The notes under the pieces: model-generated
Database searches by the model: none
Seen by the model: the letters and a program-made list of their open reading frames with translations, nothing else
Told to the model about the DNA's origin: nothing
Assembly (NCBI RefSeq): GCF_040253615.1
Contig: NZ_JBEJGY010000004.1
Coordinates: forward strand, 7,748,209-7,812,208
Direction: 5' to 3'
Length of the DNA stretch: 64,000 bases
From: Streptomyces sp. Edi4
GTDB lineage: Bacteria > Actinomycetota > Actinomycetes > Streptomycetales > Streptomycetaceae
Position numbers and translations under genes: made by a program
In this document: one piece after another, positions 1 to 8,654 of the stretch
Layout: each line of letters starts with the position of its first letter
How positions within the stretch are numbered: position 1 is the first letter of the stretch

Positions 1-887
1 TCGTCCGCGGGCACCTCGGACTCGCACCCGATGAGCCCGACGAGCCCGACGAGGCGCGCCTCGAGGTCGATGTCCAGGACGCGTCGGGGGTCGAGTCGTT
101 CGACCGTCTTGTGCTGGTCGACCAGCGGCCCATCGGCCGGACTCCCCGGTCCAACCTGGCCACGTACACAGGGTTGTTCGACGCGGTGCGCAAGGTGTAC
201 GCGGCGACGGACGAGGCCAGGGCGCGCGGCTACTCGGCCGGGCGGTTCTCCTTCAATGTGTCCGACGGCCGGTGCGAGACGTGCCAGGGCGAGGGCTTCG
301 TCGCGGTGGAGCTGCTGTTCCTGCCGGGCACCTACGCGCCGTGCCCCACCTGTCGGGGCGCCCGGTACAACACCGAAACACTGGAGGTCACCTACCAGGG
401 CAAGAACATCGCGGAGGTGCTGGCGCTGTCCGTCGACGCCGCCGCCGAATTCCTCTCCGCCGTCCCGGCCGCCTCGCGCAGTCTGGAGACACTGCGCGAG
501 GTGGGGCTCGGGTATCTGCGTCTTGGCCAGCCCGCCACGGAGCTCAGTGGTGGCGAGGCGCAACGCGTCAAACTCGCCACCGAACTGCAACGCGCTCGGC
601 GCGGGCACGCGCTCTACCTGCTCGACGAACCCACGGCGGGGCTGCACCCCGCGGACGTCGCGCTGCTGCTGCGCCAGCTGCACCGGCTCGTCGACGCCGG
701 CAACACGGTCGTCCTCGTCGAGCACGACCTGGACACGATCGCCACCGCCGACTGGGTGATCGACCTCGGACCGGGCGGCGGCGACGCCGGCGGCCGGGTG
801 GTCGCGGCGGGCCCGCCGGCCAAGGTGGCCAGGGCCCGCCGCAGCGTCACCGCGCCCTATCTCGCGGCCCGGCTCGCGCGCCCCTGA
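1..887 (+). CDS. UvrA-type excinuclease ATPase, C-terminal part (5' partial)
   Basis: The frame is already open at the left edge, so only the C-terminal part (about 295 residues) is visible. UvrA dimers recognise bulky DNA lesions and load UvrB in nucleotide excision repair. Seen: the zinc-module cysteines CETC and CPTC (about nt 273-357), the ABC signature LSGGEAQRVKLATEL (nt 543-587), Walker B LYLLDEPTAGLHP (nt 612-650) and the switch motif LVEHD. The spacing fits the second ATPase half of UvrA. Streptomyces carry the canonical UvrA and shorter UvrA paralogues linked to drug resistance; without the N-terminus I cannot tell which this is. The convergent Rrf2 gene follows after about 60 bp. 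Confidence 0.9.
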   Translation, partial: VRGHLGLAPDEPDEPDEARLEVDVQDASGVESFDRLVLVDQRPIGRTPRSNLATYTGLFDAVRKVYAATDEARARGYSAGRFSFNVSDGRCETCQGEGFVAVELLFLPGTYAPCPTCRGARYNTETLEVTYQGKNIAEVLALSVDAAAEFLSAVPAASRSLETLREVGLGYLRLGQPATELSGGEAQRVKLATELQRARRGHALYLLDEPTAGLHPADVALLLRQLHRLVDAGNTVVLVEHDLDTIATADWVIDLGPGGGDAGGRVVAAGPPAKVARARRSVTAPYLAARLARP

Positions 888-948
888 CGGCGGCGCGACG
901 GGCAGAGGGAACGGGGTGGGCAGAGGGCACGGGGCGGCACACCGCCTT

Positions 949-1407
949 TCAGGGGTTCACCCAGGCTCCCGGAGAGTCGGCCAACTCCGATACGGACGCG
1001 GGCAGTTGAGCCGTGGCGACATCGGCGAGGGACACACCGTCCAGGATCTCGCGCACATTGGACCGCAGGGCGATCCACAGGGGGAGCAGTGACTCGGCGG
1101 GGCCGGTGTAGGACAGTTCCGGCGGGCGCACACCGCGTACCGAGACCAACGGACCGTCCACGACGCGGATGACGTCGGCGATGCTGATGGACGCGGCGGC
1201 CCTGGCCAGCCGGTAGCCGCCGTTGCCGCCGCGCCGGCTGAGCACGAGACCGCCCCGGCGCATGTCGTTGAGGATGCTTTCGAGGAATTTGTGCGGGATG
1301 CTCTGGGCGTCGGCGATGGCCTCGGCCTTCAATGGCCCGGCATCCGGTGACGCGGCGAGCTGCAAGGCGGCGCGTACCGCGTAGTCGGCCCTGGCTGAAA
1401 TCCTCAT
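949..1407 (-). CDS. Rrf2-family transcriptional regulator
   Basis: A 152-residue cytoplasmic DNA-binding protein with the N-terminal Rrf2 winged helix (starts MRISARADYAVRAALQLA, followed by the wing RRGGNGGYRLAR at about residues 57-68). The [Fe-S]-type members sense redox or iron through three cysteines in the second half; this protein has no cysteine at all, so it belongs to the cluster-free type, which includes cysteine and sulfur regulators of the CymR kind. Its 5' end faces the flavoprotein gene at 1509-2744 on the same strand, about 100 bp away, a pairing that suggests it controls sulfur acquisition. That role is inference from context only. Confidence 0.85.
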   Translation of the reverse strand: MRISARADYAVRAALQLAASPDAGPLKAEAIADAQSIPHKFLESILNDMRRGGLVLSRRGGNGGYRLARAAASISIADVIRVVDGPLVSVRGVRPPELSYTGPAESLLPLWIALRSNVREILDGVSLADVATAQLPASVSELADSPGAWVNP

Positions 1408-1508
1408 GAGCTCAGTATTCCGTGTGGCTCGCGTGTGCGTCCGGGGCAGGTGGCCGAAGCGTCCGAGCGCTGTTGCCGGCGGCCCGTACGACGCCGCCCT
1501 GACGTCGG

Positions 1509-2744
1509 TCAGGGTCTCAGGGGCAGGACGAACGGCGGGTGGGCGTCGTTGAGGAAGTAGTCCCCGACGTCGCGGAGCCGGTGGCTGACGGGCTCGTACA
1601 GCGTGTGGGCCCGTGCGTTGCGCCAGAAGCGGTCGAAGCCCAGGCGCGAGGAGACGGAGCGGGCGCCGATGATGTCCAGAGCGCGGGCGGTGGACTCCTG
1701 CGCCGCCCTGGAGGCGGCGGCTTCGGCCACGGCCACGAGGACGGAGACCTCCGCGTACTCGTCGTAGGTGAGCTCGTCACCGCGAGCCAGCCCACCGCAC
1801 ACGGCCTTCAGGGCCTCATCGGCGAGGGCCGCCGCGGAGCGGGCCAGGACGGTGAGTTCTCCGTAGGTGGTCAGTACCTGCGGGTCCTGGGGGGAGCCGA
1901 CCGGCCAGTCCGGGTGCCAGGTGGAGCGGCCCGCCCTGCTGTAATCACGTGCTTCGGCGAGCACCCCCTCGGTCATGCCGAGGAGGAGCTGGACCGAGAG
2001 GAGCCGCCCCACCGGCGAGGACAGGGCGGCCCGGGGTGACAGGACGTCCTCGTCCGCCGACAGGGAGCCCAGCACGTCGCGGGCCGTGACCGGTACGGCG
2101 TCGAACTCCACGGTCCCGCCGGCCGCGAGCCGCTGGCCGAAGGTGTCGGCCTCCTCGTCGATCCGCACGCCGAGACGGGTGGCATCGACGACGACGGCGA
2201 AGGGCTGTCCGGTGTCGGCCCGCTCGGCCCGCACCGCGAGGCGGTCGGCGACCAGGACGCCGGTGGCATAGCTCTGGCGGCCCTCCAGCACATAGCCGCC
2301 GGCCTTCCTGGTCAGTGTCAGCGGCAGCTCCTGGCGCCCGAGTCCGCCGCCCCAGCACCACCGCTCCGCCACGGTCCTCCGCTCGATCTCGGCGGCGCGG
2401 GCCGGCTCGGCGAACAACCGGGCGCTCCACGACAGGAAGTAGTGACAGGCGAGCAGTTGACCGACCGCGCCGTCGGCGGCGGCGATCTCCCGGACGACGG
2501 CGTAGGCCGTCGGCCAGTCGGCGCCGCCGCCCCCGAGCTCGCGCGGGACGAGAAGCGTCAGGAGCCCCGCCTCCCGCAGCCGGGACACCTCGTCGAAGGG
2601 GGCCCGGCCCGCCTGCTCCCTGGCCACCGCGTCCGTGGCCAGGTCGTCCGCGCTCTCACGGGCCACTCGCTGCCAGTGCGTACGGCTGGGCTCGTTCCGG
2701 TCGAATTCCGAGACGGGTACGGACGGCGCGGTGGCAACGCCCAT
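1509..2744 (-). CDS. Acyl-CoA-dehydrogenase-fold flavoprotein, DszC/SfnB-like monooxygenase
   Basis: A 411-residue flavin enzyme of the acyl-CoA dehydrogenase superfamily. The C-terminal motif FWRNARAHTLYEPVSHRLRD is typical of the DszC/SfnB branch, which uses reduced FMN and O2 to oxidise organosulfur compounds rather than dehydrogenate acyl-CoA. The frame is open up to 2960, but the ATG at 2744 has GAGGAG about 8 nt upstream and begins the family homology, so I chose it. The nearby Rrf2 gene on the same strand fits a sulfur-scavenging unit. The substrate cannot be read from the sequence. An ordinary acyl-CoA dehydrogenase is the less likely alternative. Confidence 0.8.
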   Translation of the reverse strand: MGVATAPSVPVSEFDRNEPSRTHWQRVARESADDLATDAVAREQAGRAPFDEVSRLREAGLLTLLVPRELGGGGADWPTAYAVVREIAAADGAVGQLLACHYFLSWSARLFAEPARAAEIERRTVAERWCWGGGLGRQELPLTLTRKAGGYVLEGRQSYATGVLVADRLAVRAERADTGQPFAVVVDATRLGVRIDEEADTFGQRLAAGGTVEFDAVPVTARDVLGSLSADEDVLSPRAALSSPVGRLLSVQLLLGMTEGVLAEARDYSRAGRSTWHPDWPVGSPQDPQVLTTYGELTVLARSAAALADEALKAVCGGLARGDELTYDEYAEVSVLVAVAEAAASRAAQESTARALDIIGARSVSSRLGFDRFWRNARAHTLYEPVSHRLRDVGDYFLNDAHPPFVLPLRP

Positions 2745-2981
2745 GGCGGTGGTCTCCTCAAGGTTGGCGGCGGGGAGGGGAGTTGGGCCCGCGAGCCGCG
2801 CGGGTAGGTGCGCCAGGGCCGTTGAGGCGTGGTCTCGGCGCGGACGTGTGAGCGGCGCGCCCCTACGTGGGACAGGCGACGCTGACGACGCGACCGAAGT
2901 CGACGTGCCGACGGCGTATGAGTCGCTGCTGCGTGGGGCCCATGCGCCCATCCTGCGCACCGGCCGGGCGGGCCGTCAACG

Positions 2982-3006
2982 ATTTCCTAGTAATTCGATG
3001 GGAAAT
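2982..3006. promoter_or_regulatory. AT-rich imperfect palindrome, candidate operator
   Basis: ATTTCC and GGAAAT arms are 25 bp from end to end in an otherwise GC-rich 500-bp gap (2745-3263) between divergent genes. The outer six base pairs are perfect and the centre is degenerate. It could serve the flavoprotein gene to the left or the SMI1 gene to the right; both starts are about 240-260 bp away. Nothing else in the gap was recognised. Confidence 0.35.
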
Positions 3007-3263
3007 ATGGGGGACGCAGGCAAGGGAGGTTCTGTCGCCGGACGTCGTGGCGGGCCGGCCGACGGAGCCGCAGTGGCGCTGGAAACGCGCGCCGCCCTGC
3101 GGTGCGGCTGTCGGAAAGCGCCAAGGCCGGGCTGTCGGCGCCGTGAGGGGACCTCAACGGAGCGGTTACTGACGGCAATTGGAGTATCGACGGCGGACGG
3201 CTCCCGCGACGAGTTCGAGCCCCGCTGAGTGCTGAGCCGGGACATCGTGCGAACGTGGTGACC

Positions 3264-4361
3264 ATGACCCCTGACACACCAGCGGATGTGCGCGTCACCC
3301 GGGCATGGAGCAGGATCGTGGAATGGCTGGCCGAGTACGCGCCGCCGTCGTACGCGGCGCTCAGACCCGGCGCCCGCGATGACGAGATCGCGGCCCTGGA
3401 AGCGACCCTCGGCGTGAGCGTTCCGCAGGAGTTGAAGGCGCTGTGGCGGCTCTCTGCGGGCGAGGACGGCGTGCGGGGTACGGGGGTCATGCTGGGCGAT
3501 TGGACCCTGATGCCGCTGGACGCTGTGATCGAGGCCCACCAGATCCAGATGCGGTCCCAGGAGGAGTACGGCGAGGACGAGAGTCCCCTGGTGCTGTGGA
3601 AGCCGTCGTGGATACCGTTCTGCTCCTCCCGCTTTGACGAAACCGGCACCGGCCTCTACCTGGACGGGGGGACTGGGGAAGTGTGCCGGTGGGGCACGTA
3701 CGGCGAGCGTGAGAAGGAGTACGAGTCGCTGCCCGCCTACTTGGAGCTCATGGCGGTCAGCCTGGAAGCGCCCTTGGCGGCCGCCGGTCCGGAGAAGCCC
3801 GGCATGCGGGGCGGCGCCCTGGTGTGGGGACCACCTTCTGACGATGAGGGCGCCGACCAGTGGGTGGGCCACCTCGGCGAGGCTCCGCCGCGCCACCCCG
3901 CGAAGACTCTCGGCGCGATCCGGGCAGCTCTGCCCAGTGATGAGCGCGCGGAGTTCGACGAACAGCGCGACGCCGCCGATCTGGCCGACCTGGAGTCCCT
4001 GGGCGCTTTTCGGGACCGCTGGTGGGAGCGTTGCGTGCAGGTCCAGAACGAGCTGGAGGACGAGGTCGCCGACGCGCTGGGCGGCAACATCATGGCCCAG
4101 CCGGGCCACAAGCTGGCGCCGGAGTACGAGGCCGCGCTGCCGCCCGCCGTCCGCCACGTTCCGCCGTCCCTGGACGACATCAGTGCCGCCCTGCGCCATG
4201 AAAGCGTCCGCGCACGGTTCAACCGGGATTTCATGGAGGCGGTTCTGCCGCACTATCCGGCGTTGCTCCTGCGCTGGTGGGACATCGCCCGGCTGATGGC
4301 CGACCCACGCGGCGACCGAGCCGTACGCGCCGTCATCAACGGCCGCCGCGGATCGGATTAG
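3264..4361 (+). CDS. SMI1/KNR4-type protein with a DUF6247-like middle region
   Basis: A 365-residue soluble protein with no signal peptide. Residues about 1-170 match the SMI1/KNR4 fold (ALEATLGVSVPQELKALWRL; then PLVLWKPSWIPF and GLYLDGGTGEVCRW), a domain widespread among immunity proteins of bacterial toxin systems and regulatory adaptors. The following stretch (TLGAIRAALPSDERAEFDEQ ... FRDRWWE) resembles DUF6247, usually a stand-alone antitoxin-like protein of about 90 residues. The last 80 residues are not assigned. Three starts are possible (GTG 3255, GTG 3258, ATG 3264) with no clear ribosome site; I took the ATG. No toxin gene is adjacent, so the role is unknown. Confidence 0.7.
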   Translation: MTPDTPADVRVTRAWSRIVEWLAEYAPPSYAALRPGARDDEIAALEATLGVSVPQELKALWRLSAGEDGVRGTGVMLGDWTLMPLDAVIEAHQIQMRSQEEYGEDESPLVLWKPSWIPFCSSRFDETGTGLYLDGGTGEVCRWGTYGEREKEYESLPAYLELMAVSLEAPLAAAGPEKPGMRGGALVWGPPSDDEGADQWVGHLGEAPPRHPAKTLGAIRAALPSDERAEFDEQRDAADLADLESLGAFRDRWWERCVQVQNELEDEVADALGGNIMAQPGHKLAPEYEAALPPAVRHVPPSLDDISAALRHESVRARFNRDFMEAVLPHYPALLLRWWDIARLMADPRGDRAVRAVINGRRGSD

Positions 4362-4551
4362 CTTGGATTGGCCTCCTCTTCTTCCGACCTGTGCGGGGGG
4401 ACTTCGTTTGTTCCTTGGGCGGCGGCCTGACCGTCAAACGCCGCTGCCCGGCCGGGCCCGGTACGGATGCTGCGCCAGCTATTCGCGCCACTTCGGCCGC
4501 ATGACGCCGTTGGTCTGGACCTGACAGGGAGCGTTGTCCCAGACTGCCGGG

Positions 4552-5469
4552 ATGGAGGAGCCACACCACACCCGACGCTTCGAAATCCCGCTGCATCGCC
4601 TGGACGTCCCTCTGCCGCATCTACTGCCCTTCGCCATCGGCACGTTCGACACGATCGGAGCGCTGTCACGCGCCAACTTCCCGCACCGCCACACCTTCTA
4701 CGAGATCGTCTACGTCACGGGCGGCCGGGGTACCCATGTACTGGATTCCGTGCACCGCCCACTGCACCCACCGCAGTTGTGCGTCATTGCTCCCGGCCAA
4801 GTGCACCACTGGGTTGACGCCGAAGAGCTCACCGGCCAAGTGGTTCTGTTCAACGAGGACTTTCTGCCCTCCCGGTCGCAGAATGTGACGTCGCTGCGCA
4901 CACTGTCGGCCGAACCAGGGCACTGCCCTGGCGACCAGTCAGGGCCCATCGAAGCACTCCTGGCGGACATGAAGGCCGAGTACCGAGCCCTGCTGCCCGG
5001 TTACCCCTTGCTCCTGCGCGCCAGTTTGCAGATCCTCATCGTACGAGCCCTGCGAACCTGCCCACCCGGCGTGGAGGCCACTCCGCGCGACCGGGCCACG
5101 GAGGTGGCGGCAGACTTCACCCGGCTCCTCGAACTCCCGGGCGGCACTCGCCGATCGGTCGACTCGTACGCGCAAGAGCTGCGCATCTCCCCGGGGCACC
5201 TCCAGGCGTCGGTGCGGCAGGCCACGGGGTTGACCCCGGGCGGTCTGATCCGTCTGCGCCGCACCCTGGAGGCCAAACGGCTGCTGATGGCAACGGAATT
5301 GACCATACGTCAGGTCTCCGCAGCGGTCGGATTTCGCGACCCCGCGTACTTCTGCCGGTTCTTCCGGAGGGAAACCGGCATGTCGCCCGGCACGTTCCGG
5401 TCCGGCGCCGGAGGAAATCACCATGATCCCCGGATCGAGTCCATCGCCGCCGGTGGGGGCGGCTCATAA
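4552..5469 (+). CDS. AraC-family transcriptional regulator
   Basis: About 305 residues: an N-terminal cupin-like sensor (FPHRHTFYEIVYVTGGRGTH at about residues 43-62) and a C-terminal double helix-turn-helix ending with AVGFRDPAYFCRFFRRETG, the AraC signature. Proteins of this layout bind a small ligand and activate nearby catabolic genes. The next gene downstream on the same strand, about 160 bp on, is a secreted intradiol dioxygenase, so induction by an aromatic compound is a reasonable guess. A TTG at 4534 is an alternative start, with AGGGAG just upstream but too close. The C-terminal tail is Gly/Ser-rich and past the conserved domain. Confidence 0.85.
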   Translation: MEEPHHTRRFEIPLHRLDVPLPHLLPFAIGTFDTIGALSRANFPHRHTFYEIVYVTGGRGTHVLDSVHRPLHPPQLCVIAPGQVHHWVDAEELTGQVVLFNEDFLPSRSQNVTSLRTLSAEPGHCPGDQSGPIEALLADMKAEYRALLPGYPLLLRASLQILIVRALRTCPPGVEATPRDRATEVAADFTRLLELPGGTRRSVDSYAQELRISPGHLQASVRQATGLTPGGLIRLRRTLEAKRLLMATELTIRQVSAAVGFRDPAYFCRFFRRETGMSPGTFRSGAGGNHHDPRIESIAAGGGGS

Positions 5470-5631
5470 CGTGAGTGCAGGCCGCAGGCGGCCCGGCCCG
5501 CCGTCCTACTGGCAGGGGCCACGACCGCCCTGCGGCGGCTCCTGCCGTGTGGCGCGCCGCTCCACGACTACAGGTCCGGACGGCCGACGCGCAGCACCCC
5601 GGCCCCGCCCCCTTCCCACAGGAGACCTGCG

Positions 5632-6480
5632 ATGCCTGCTGACGAAAAGCCGCTCGAAGGACCCGCCGAAAGCGCCAAGTCCCCCCGGATCAGCCGCAAA
5701 GCGGTACTACGCGCCGCTGCCGCACTGAGCGCGGCCCCCCTATTGGTCCGAGGGGGAGTGGCCCTGGCCCGCGACCGCGGCACGGCCACCAGGCCCCTCG
5801 AGGTGACTCCGCAGTGCCATGACGGGGACGAGACGACCATCGAGCAGATCGAAGGCCCCTACTTCAAACCCAACTCCCCGCTGCGCGCCTCACTGATCAC
5901 CGACAGCACCCCGGGCACCCGCCTCACGGTCACCGGATACGTCTTCAGCCGGACCTGCCGGCCGATCGCCGGAGCCCTCCTCGACTTCTGGCAGGCCGAC
6001 GACAACGGCGACTACGACAACACCGGGTACGCGTTCCGCGGCCATCAATTCAGCACCGATCAGGGGGCGTTCAGCCTGACCACCATCGTGCCCGGGCTCT
6101 ACCCGGGCCGCACCCGGCACATCCACGTCAAGCTGCAATCCCCCGGCCAGCCGATCATCACCACCCAGCTGTACTTCCCCGGGGAACCCCGCAACAGCAC
6201 GGACACCATCTTCGACGCGCGTCTGCTCATGAACGTCCGCCAGGTCGGCCCCGCACGGGAAGGCACGTACGACTTCGTGCTGGACGCGCCCCAAGGCCCC
6301 ACCAACCCGCCCACCACCCCACCCACCACACCCCCGTCGGGCACCTGGACGGCGGGCACGTCCTACCGTGCCGGCGACGTGGTCACCTACGGCGGCTCCT
6401 CGTACCGCTGCCTCCAGGCCCACACCGCCATCACCGGATGGGAGCCGCCGAACGTCCCAGCCCTCTGGCAGCGCGACTGA
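5632..6480 (+). CDS. Secreted intradiol ring-cleavage dioxygenase with CBM5/12-type module
   Basis: 282 residues in three parts. An N-terminal export signal lies at about residues 20-48. A catalytic Fe(III) dioxygenase core spans about 55-225. A Pro/Thr linker leads to a C-terminal module (GTWTAGTSYRAGDVVTYGG) of the CBM5/12 type that binds chitin or other polysaccharide. All four expected iron ligands are present: Tyr128 in FWQADDNGDYD, Tyr157 in GLYPGR, and His163 and His165 in RHIHVKL. The enzyme would cleave catechols between the two hydroxyls outside the cell, probably while anchored to plant biomass. An exported, carbohydrate-targeted intradiol enzyme of this layout has been described in a cellulolytic Streptomyces. 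The ATG follows AGGAGA by 7 nt. Confidence 0.9.
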   Translation: MPADEKPLEGPAESAKSPRISRKAVLRAAAALSAAPLLVRGGVALARDRGTATRPLEVTPQCHDGDETTIEQIEGPYFKPNSPLRASLITDSTPGTRLTVTGYVFSRTCRPIAGALLDFWQADDNGDYDNTGYAFRGHQFSTDQGAFSLTTIVPGLYPGRTRHIHVKLQSPGQPIITTQLYFPGEPRNSTDTIFDARLLMNVRQVGPAREGTYDFVLDAPQGPTNPPTTPPTTPPSGTWTAGTSYRAGDVVTYGGSSYRCLQAHTAITGWEPPNVPALWQRD

Positions 6481-6518
6481 CGCCGGAGCGGCGGCCTCGT
6501 CTCGATAGTCTGCATGGC

Positions 6519-7319
6519 GTGATCAACTCATACGCGGGTTTCGACGACGCCGCGGTCGCGACAGCCGGGGCGAGGGCCGGCGCGGACGTGATCCGCGACC
6601 TGTACGGCCGGCGGCTGGACCGCGTCGACAAGGGTGGCGGGGACTTCGCCACCACCGCCGATGTGGAGGCCGAGGCAAGGATCCTTGGCGTCATCCGTGC
6701 CGCCCGCCCCGATGACGCGGTGCTCGGCGAGGAAGGCGGCCGGCGGGGCGCCGTCGACGCCGCGCGCCAGTGGTTGGTGGATCCTCTGTGCGGCACGCTG
6801 AATTACGCCGTCGGCAACATGCTGGTGGCCGTCAACGTGGCGCTGCTCGGCGGGGCGGCGGCGGTGGCCGATCCGTTCAGCGGGGAGATTTTCTTCACCG
6901 ACGGGGAGACTGCCTGGGTACGACGTGACGGGGCCGACGACACTCCGTTGAGGCCGTCGCCCGCTTCCCGGTTGGTGGATGTCAACCTGGATCCACCGTT
7001 CCCGAGTGCGCCCGGCTTCCGGGCCGTGGATCTGCTGGGCCGGCCTGAGTTCGTCGAACGGTTCCGGCCTCGGGTCGTGTCCACGACGTTGGCGCTGACC
7101 TGGGTCGCCGCCGGCAAGCGCGCCGCGTATGTCACCGACGGCGGCGGCCTTTCCAGGAGCGTGCACTTCGCGGCAGGCATCGCGTTGTGCCGGGCCGCCG
7201 GCTGCGTAGTCACCGGGATCGACGGCGCCCCGATCCATGAGACGGACCGTGGGCTCGTGGTCGCGGCCGACGACGAGACTCACGGATTGCTCATGTCGAT
7301 GATGCGTAGCCGAAGGTAG
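6519..7319 (+). CDS. Inositol monophosphatase-family protein with altered metal site
   Basis: 266 residues of the Mg-dependent inositol monophosphatase fold: DKGGGDFATTADVEAE (metal-site lead-in), AVLGEEGG (Glu ligand), then WLVDPLCGTLNY. Active members have DPxDGT; here the second aspartate is Cys, so one metal ligand is missing. The usual distal WEGD-type motif is also not evident. Streptomyces homologues that I recall share DPLCGT, so this is probably a stable subfamily rather than a recent mutation, and phosphatase activity should not be assumed. The frame is open from 6438 inside the previous gene; I chose GTG 6519, 38 nt after that gene's stop, where family similarity starts. Confidence 0.8.
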   Translation: MINSYAGFDDAAVATAGARAGADVIRDLYGRRLDRVDKGGGDFATTADVEAEARILGVIRAARPDDAVLGEEGGRRGAVDAARQWLVDPLCGTLNYAVGNMLVAVNVALLGGAAAVADPFSGEIFFTDGETAWVRRDGADDTPLRPSPASRLVDVNLDPPFPSAPGFRAVDLLGRPEFVERFRPRVVSTTLALTWVAAGKRAAYVTDGGGLSRSVHFAAGIALCRAAGCVVTGIDGAPIHETDRGLVVAADDETHGLLMSMMRSRR

Positions 7320-7490
7320 TGCTGTGACCGCATGGGTTTCGCCGGGACCGGGCGTTGGTGTCGGGAAGGTCCCATCAGTGGCGGATCTGCTGATCACGAG
7401 AGACGCCGAGGACCACCGAGGAGTTCAACTGAACCGGGCGTTCCGTCGCGGGGGAAGTGTGGGTCGCCGGTCTGGCCCGGAGGTGCGACA

Positions 7491-7534
7491 GCCGGCGCCG
7501 AAGGGATGACCCCCGTCCATCCCTCGGCGCCGGC
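7491..7534. terminator. Strong stem-loop between convergent genes
   Basis: GCCGGCGCCGAAGGGATG pairs with CATCCCTCGGCGCCGGC with one bulged base, loop of about 9 nt. It sits 14 bp past the stop of the minus-strand lectin gene and can serve the plus-strand gene ending at 7319. There is no U tract, as usual in Streptomyces. Confidence 0.75.
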
Positions 7535-7547
7535 CTCCGGCGCGCGG

Positions 7548-8093
7548 TCAGCGCCAGGTCTGGTTGCGGTTGTGGGTGCAGGCCATCATGCGCAGCCCGT
7601 ACTCGCTGTCGTCGAGGCACAGGCCGGTGGCCTGGTTCTCGAAACTCACCTGGTCGCCCCGCGCGTACACCCACCAGCTCTGCTGCTTGGAGGAGTCGCA
7701 GGCCGTGGTGTACGGGTGGCTCCCGGCTCCCACCCCGCCGTACATGCAGCGACCGGTCGAAACGTTGCGGAACTGGCGGGTGCCGTCCTCCTGCCAGATG
7801 CGTACGTTCCAGTTCTGGAAGTCGCTGTTGTTGCAGCCGAACCCCCGGAAGCCGTACGGGAAGCTGTCGTCGAGGCAGCCGCCGGTAGCCATGTTGCCGA
7901 AGTGCTCGACCGCCGCCGGTGAGACGGCGCTCGACGGGGCGACAGCGCTCGCCGCGGCGACCCGGCTGATCTCGGACGATGGCTCGTCCGCGCTTGCGAC
8001 GCCGACCACTGCCGTGCTCAGGCACGCGGCGGAGGCGAGGGCGACGGCCGTCTGGCGCAGCCGCCGTCCGGACATCAGGTGCTGGACGTTCAC
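7548..8093 (-). CDS. Secreted ricin-type beta-trefoil lectin
   Basis: A 181-residue exported protein. After the signal peptide (LRQTAVALASAACLSTAVVGV, then an ASA cleavage site) follows one beta-trefoil with the QxW repeats QNW, QSW and QTW and paired cysteines in GGCLDDS, GRCMYGG and GLCLDDS. Such modules bind galactose-type sugars; here the lectin stands alone without a hydrolase domain. GTG 8093 is preceded by AAAGGGA at good spacing and gives the signal peptide directly; ATG 8075 is an alternative. It is the first of three secreted-protein genes in a row on the minus strand, all reading away from the SARP regulator. Confidence 0.85.
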   Translation of the reverse strand: MNVQHLMSGRRLRQTAVALASAACLSTAVVGVASADEPSSEISRVAAASAVAPSSAVSPAAVEHFGNMATGGCLDDSFPYGFRGFGCNNSDFQNWNVRIWQEDGTRQFRNVSTGRCMYGGVGAGSHPYTTACDSSKQQSWWVYARGDQVSFENQATGLCLDDSEYGLRMMACTHNRNQTWR

Positions 8094-8137
8094 GATGTTC
8101 CCTTTCAGTGGTGCGGTTGCCGGTCCGTACTCCCCGG

Positions 8138-8551
8138 TCACGGGTATTCGCAGTACACGGGGCCGGAGTTGGTCTCGACCGGCACGCCGGGCACCGGGCC
8201 GTCGTTGGAGCCGCCGCTGACGTACACGGCGCTCACCCAGCCCAGCCACCCGCCCGGCGTGACGATCTCGACCCAGTAGTGGTTGTAATAGGGGCCGTCG
8301 GAGACGCGCCCGTCCCACCGCTGGCAGAACGCCTGCACGTTCACGTTGGTGAGCCGCTCCTGCGAGGCCAGTCCGCAGGAGGTGTTCGAACACTCACGTA
8401 CACGTACCTGACTGGCCCAGATGTGGACGGTTGACGTCTTGATGTCGGCCTGCGCGGGAGCCGCCATCAGGCCCAGCGCGGCGGTCAGGCCGAGCAGGGT
8501 GGCGCACAGCGCCCGCAAGGAGAACATTCGGGTCATGGACTTCGAGGACAC
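8138..8551 (-). CDS. Small secreted SH3-like protein
   Basis: 137 residues, with a clear signal peptide ending APAQA. The mature part of about 105 residues is SH3-like: VHIWASQVRVREC, paired cysteines, a GPYYNHYWVEI strand and GWVSAVYVSGGSNDGPVPG. It shares this pattern with the next gene (8655-9056), so the two are paralogues. Bacterial SH3-like modules usually bind peptidoglycan peptides or act as cell-wall anchors. GTG 8551 has GAGAGGGG upstream with 8-nt spacing; an ATG at 8536 is the alternative. The target ligand is unknown. Confidence 0.75.
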   Translation of the reverse strand: MSSKSMTRMFSLRALCATLLGLTAALGLMAAPAQADIKTSTVHIWASQVRVRECSNTSCGLASQERLTNVNVQAFCQRWDGRVSDGPYYNHYWVEIVTPGGWLGWVSAVYVSGGSNDGPVPGVPVETNSGPVYCEYP

Positions 8552-8654
8552 AGCGGGTGCCCCTCTCGGTTTCGGTGGACGGTGGTGACTCGTCATCCGG
8601 GAGACGGTGTCCACGGACCCCTCGTATGAGCGGCCGCGCCACCGTTCTTCGGTC

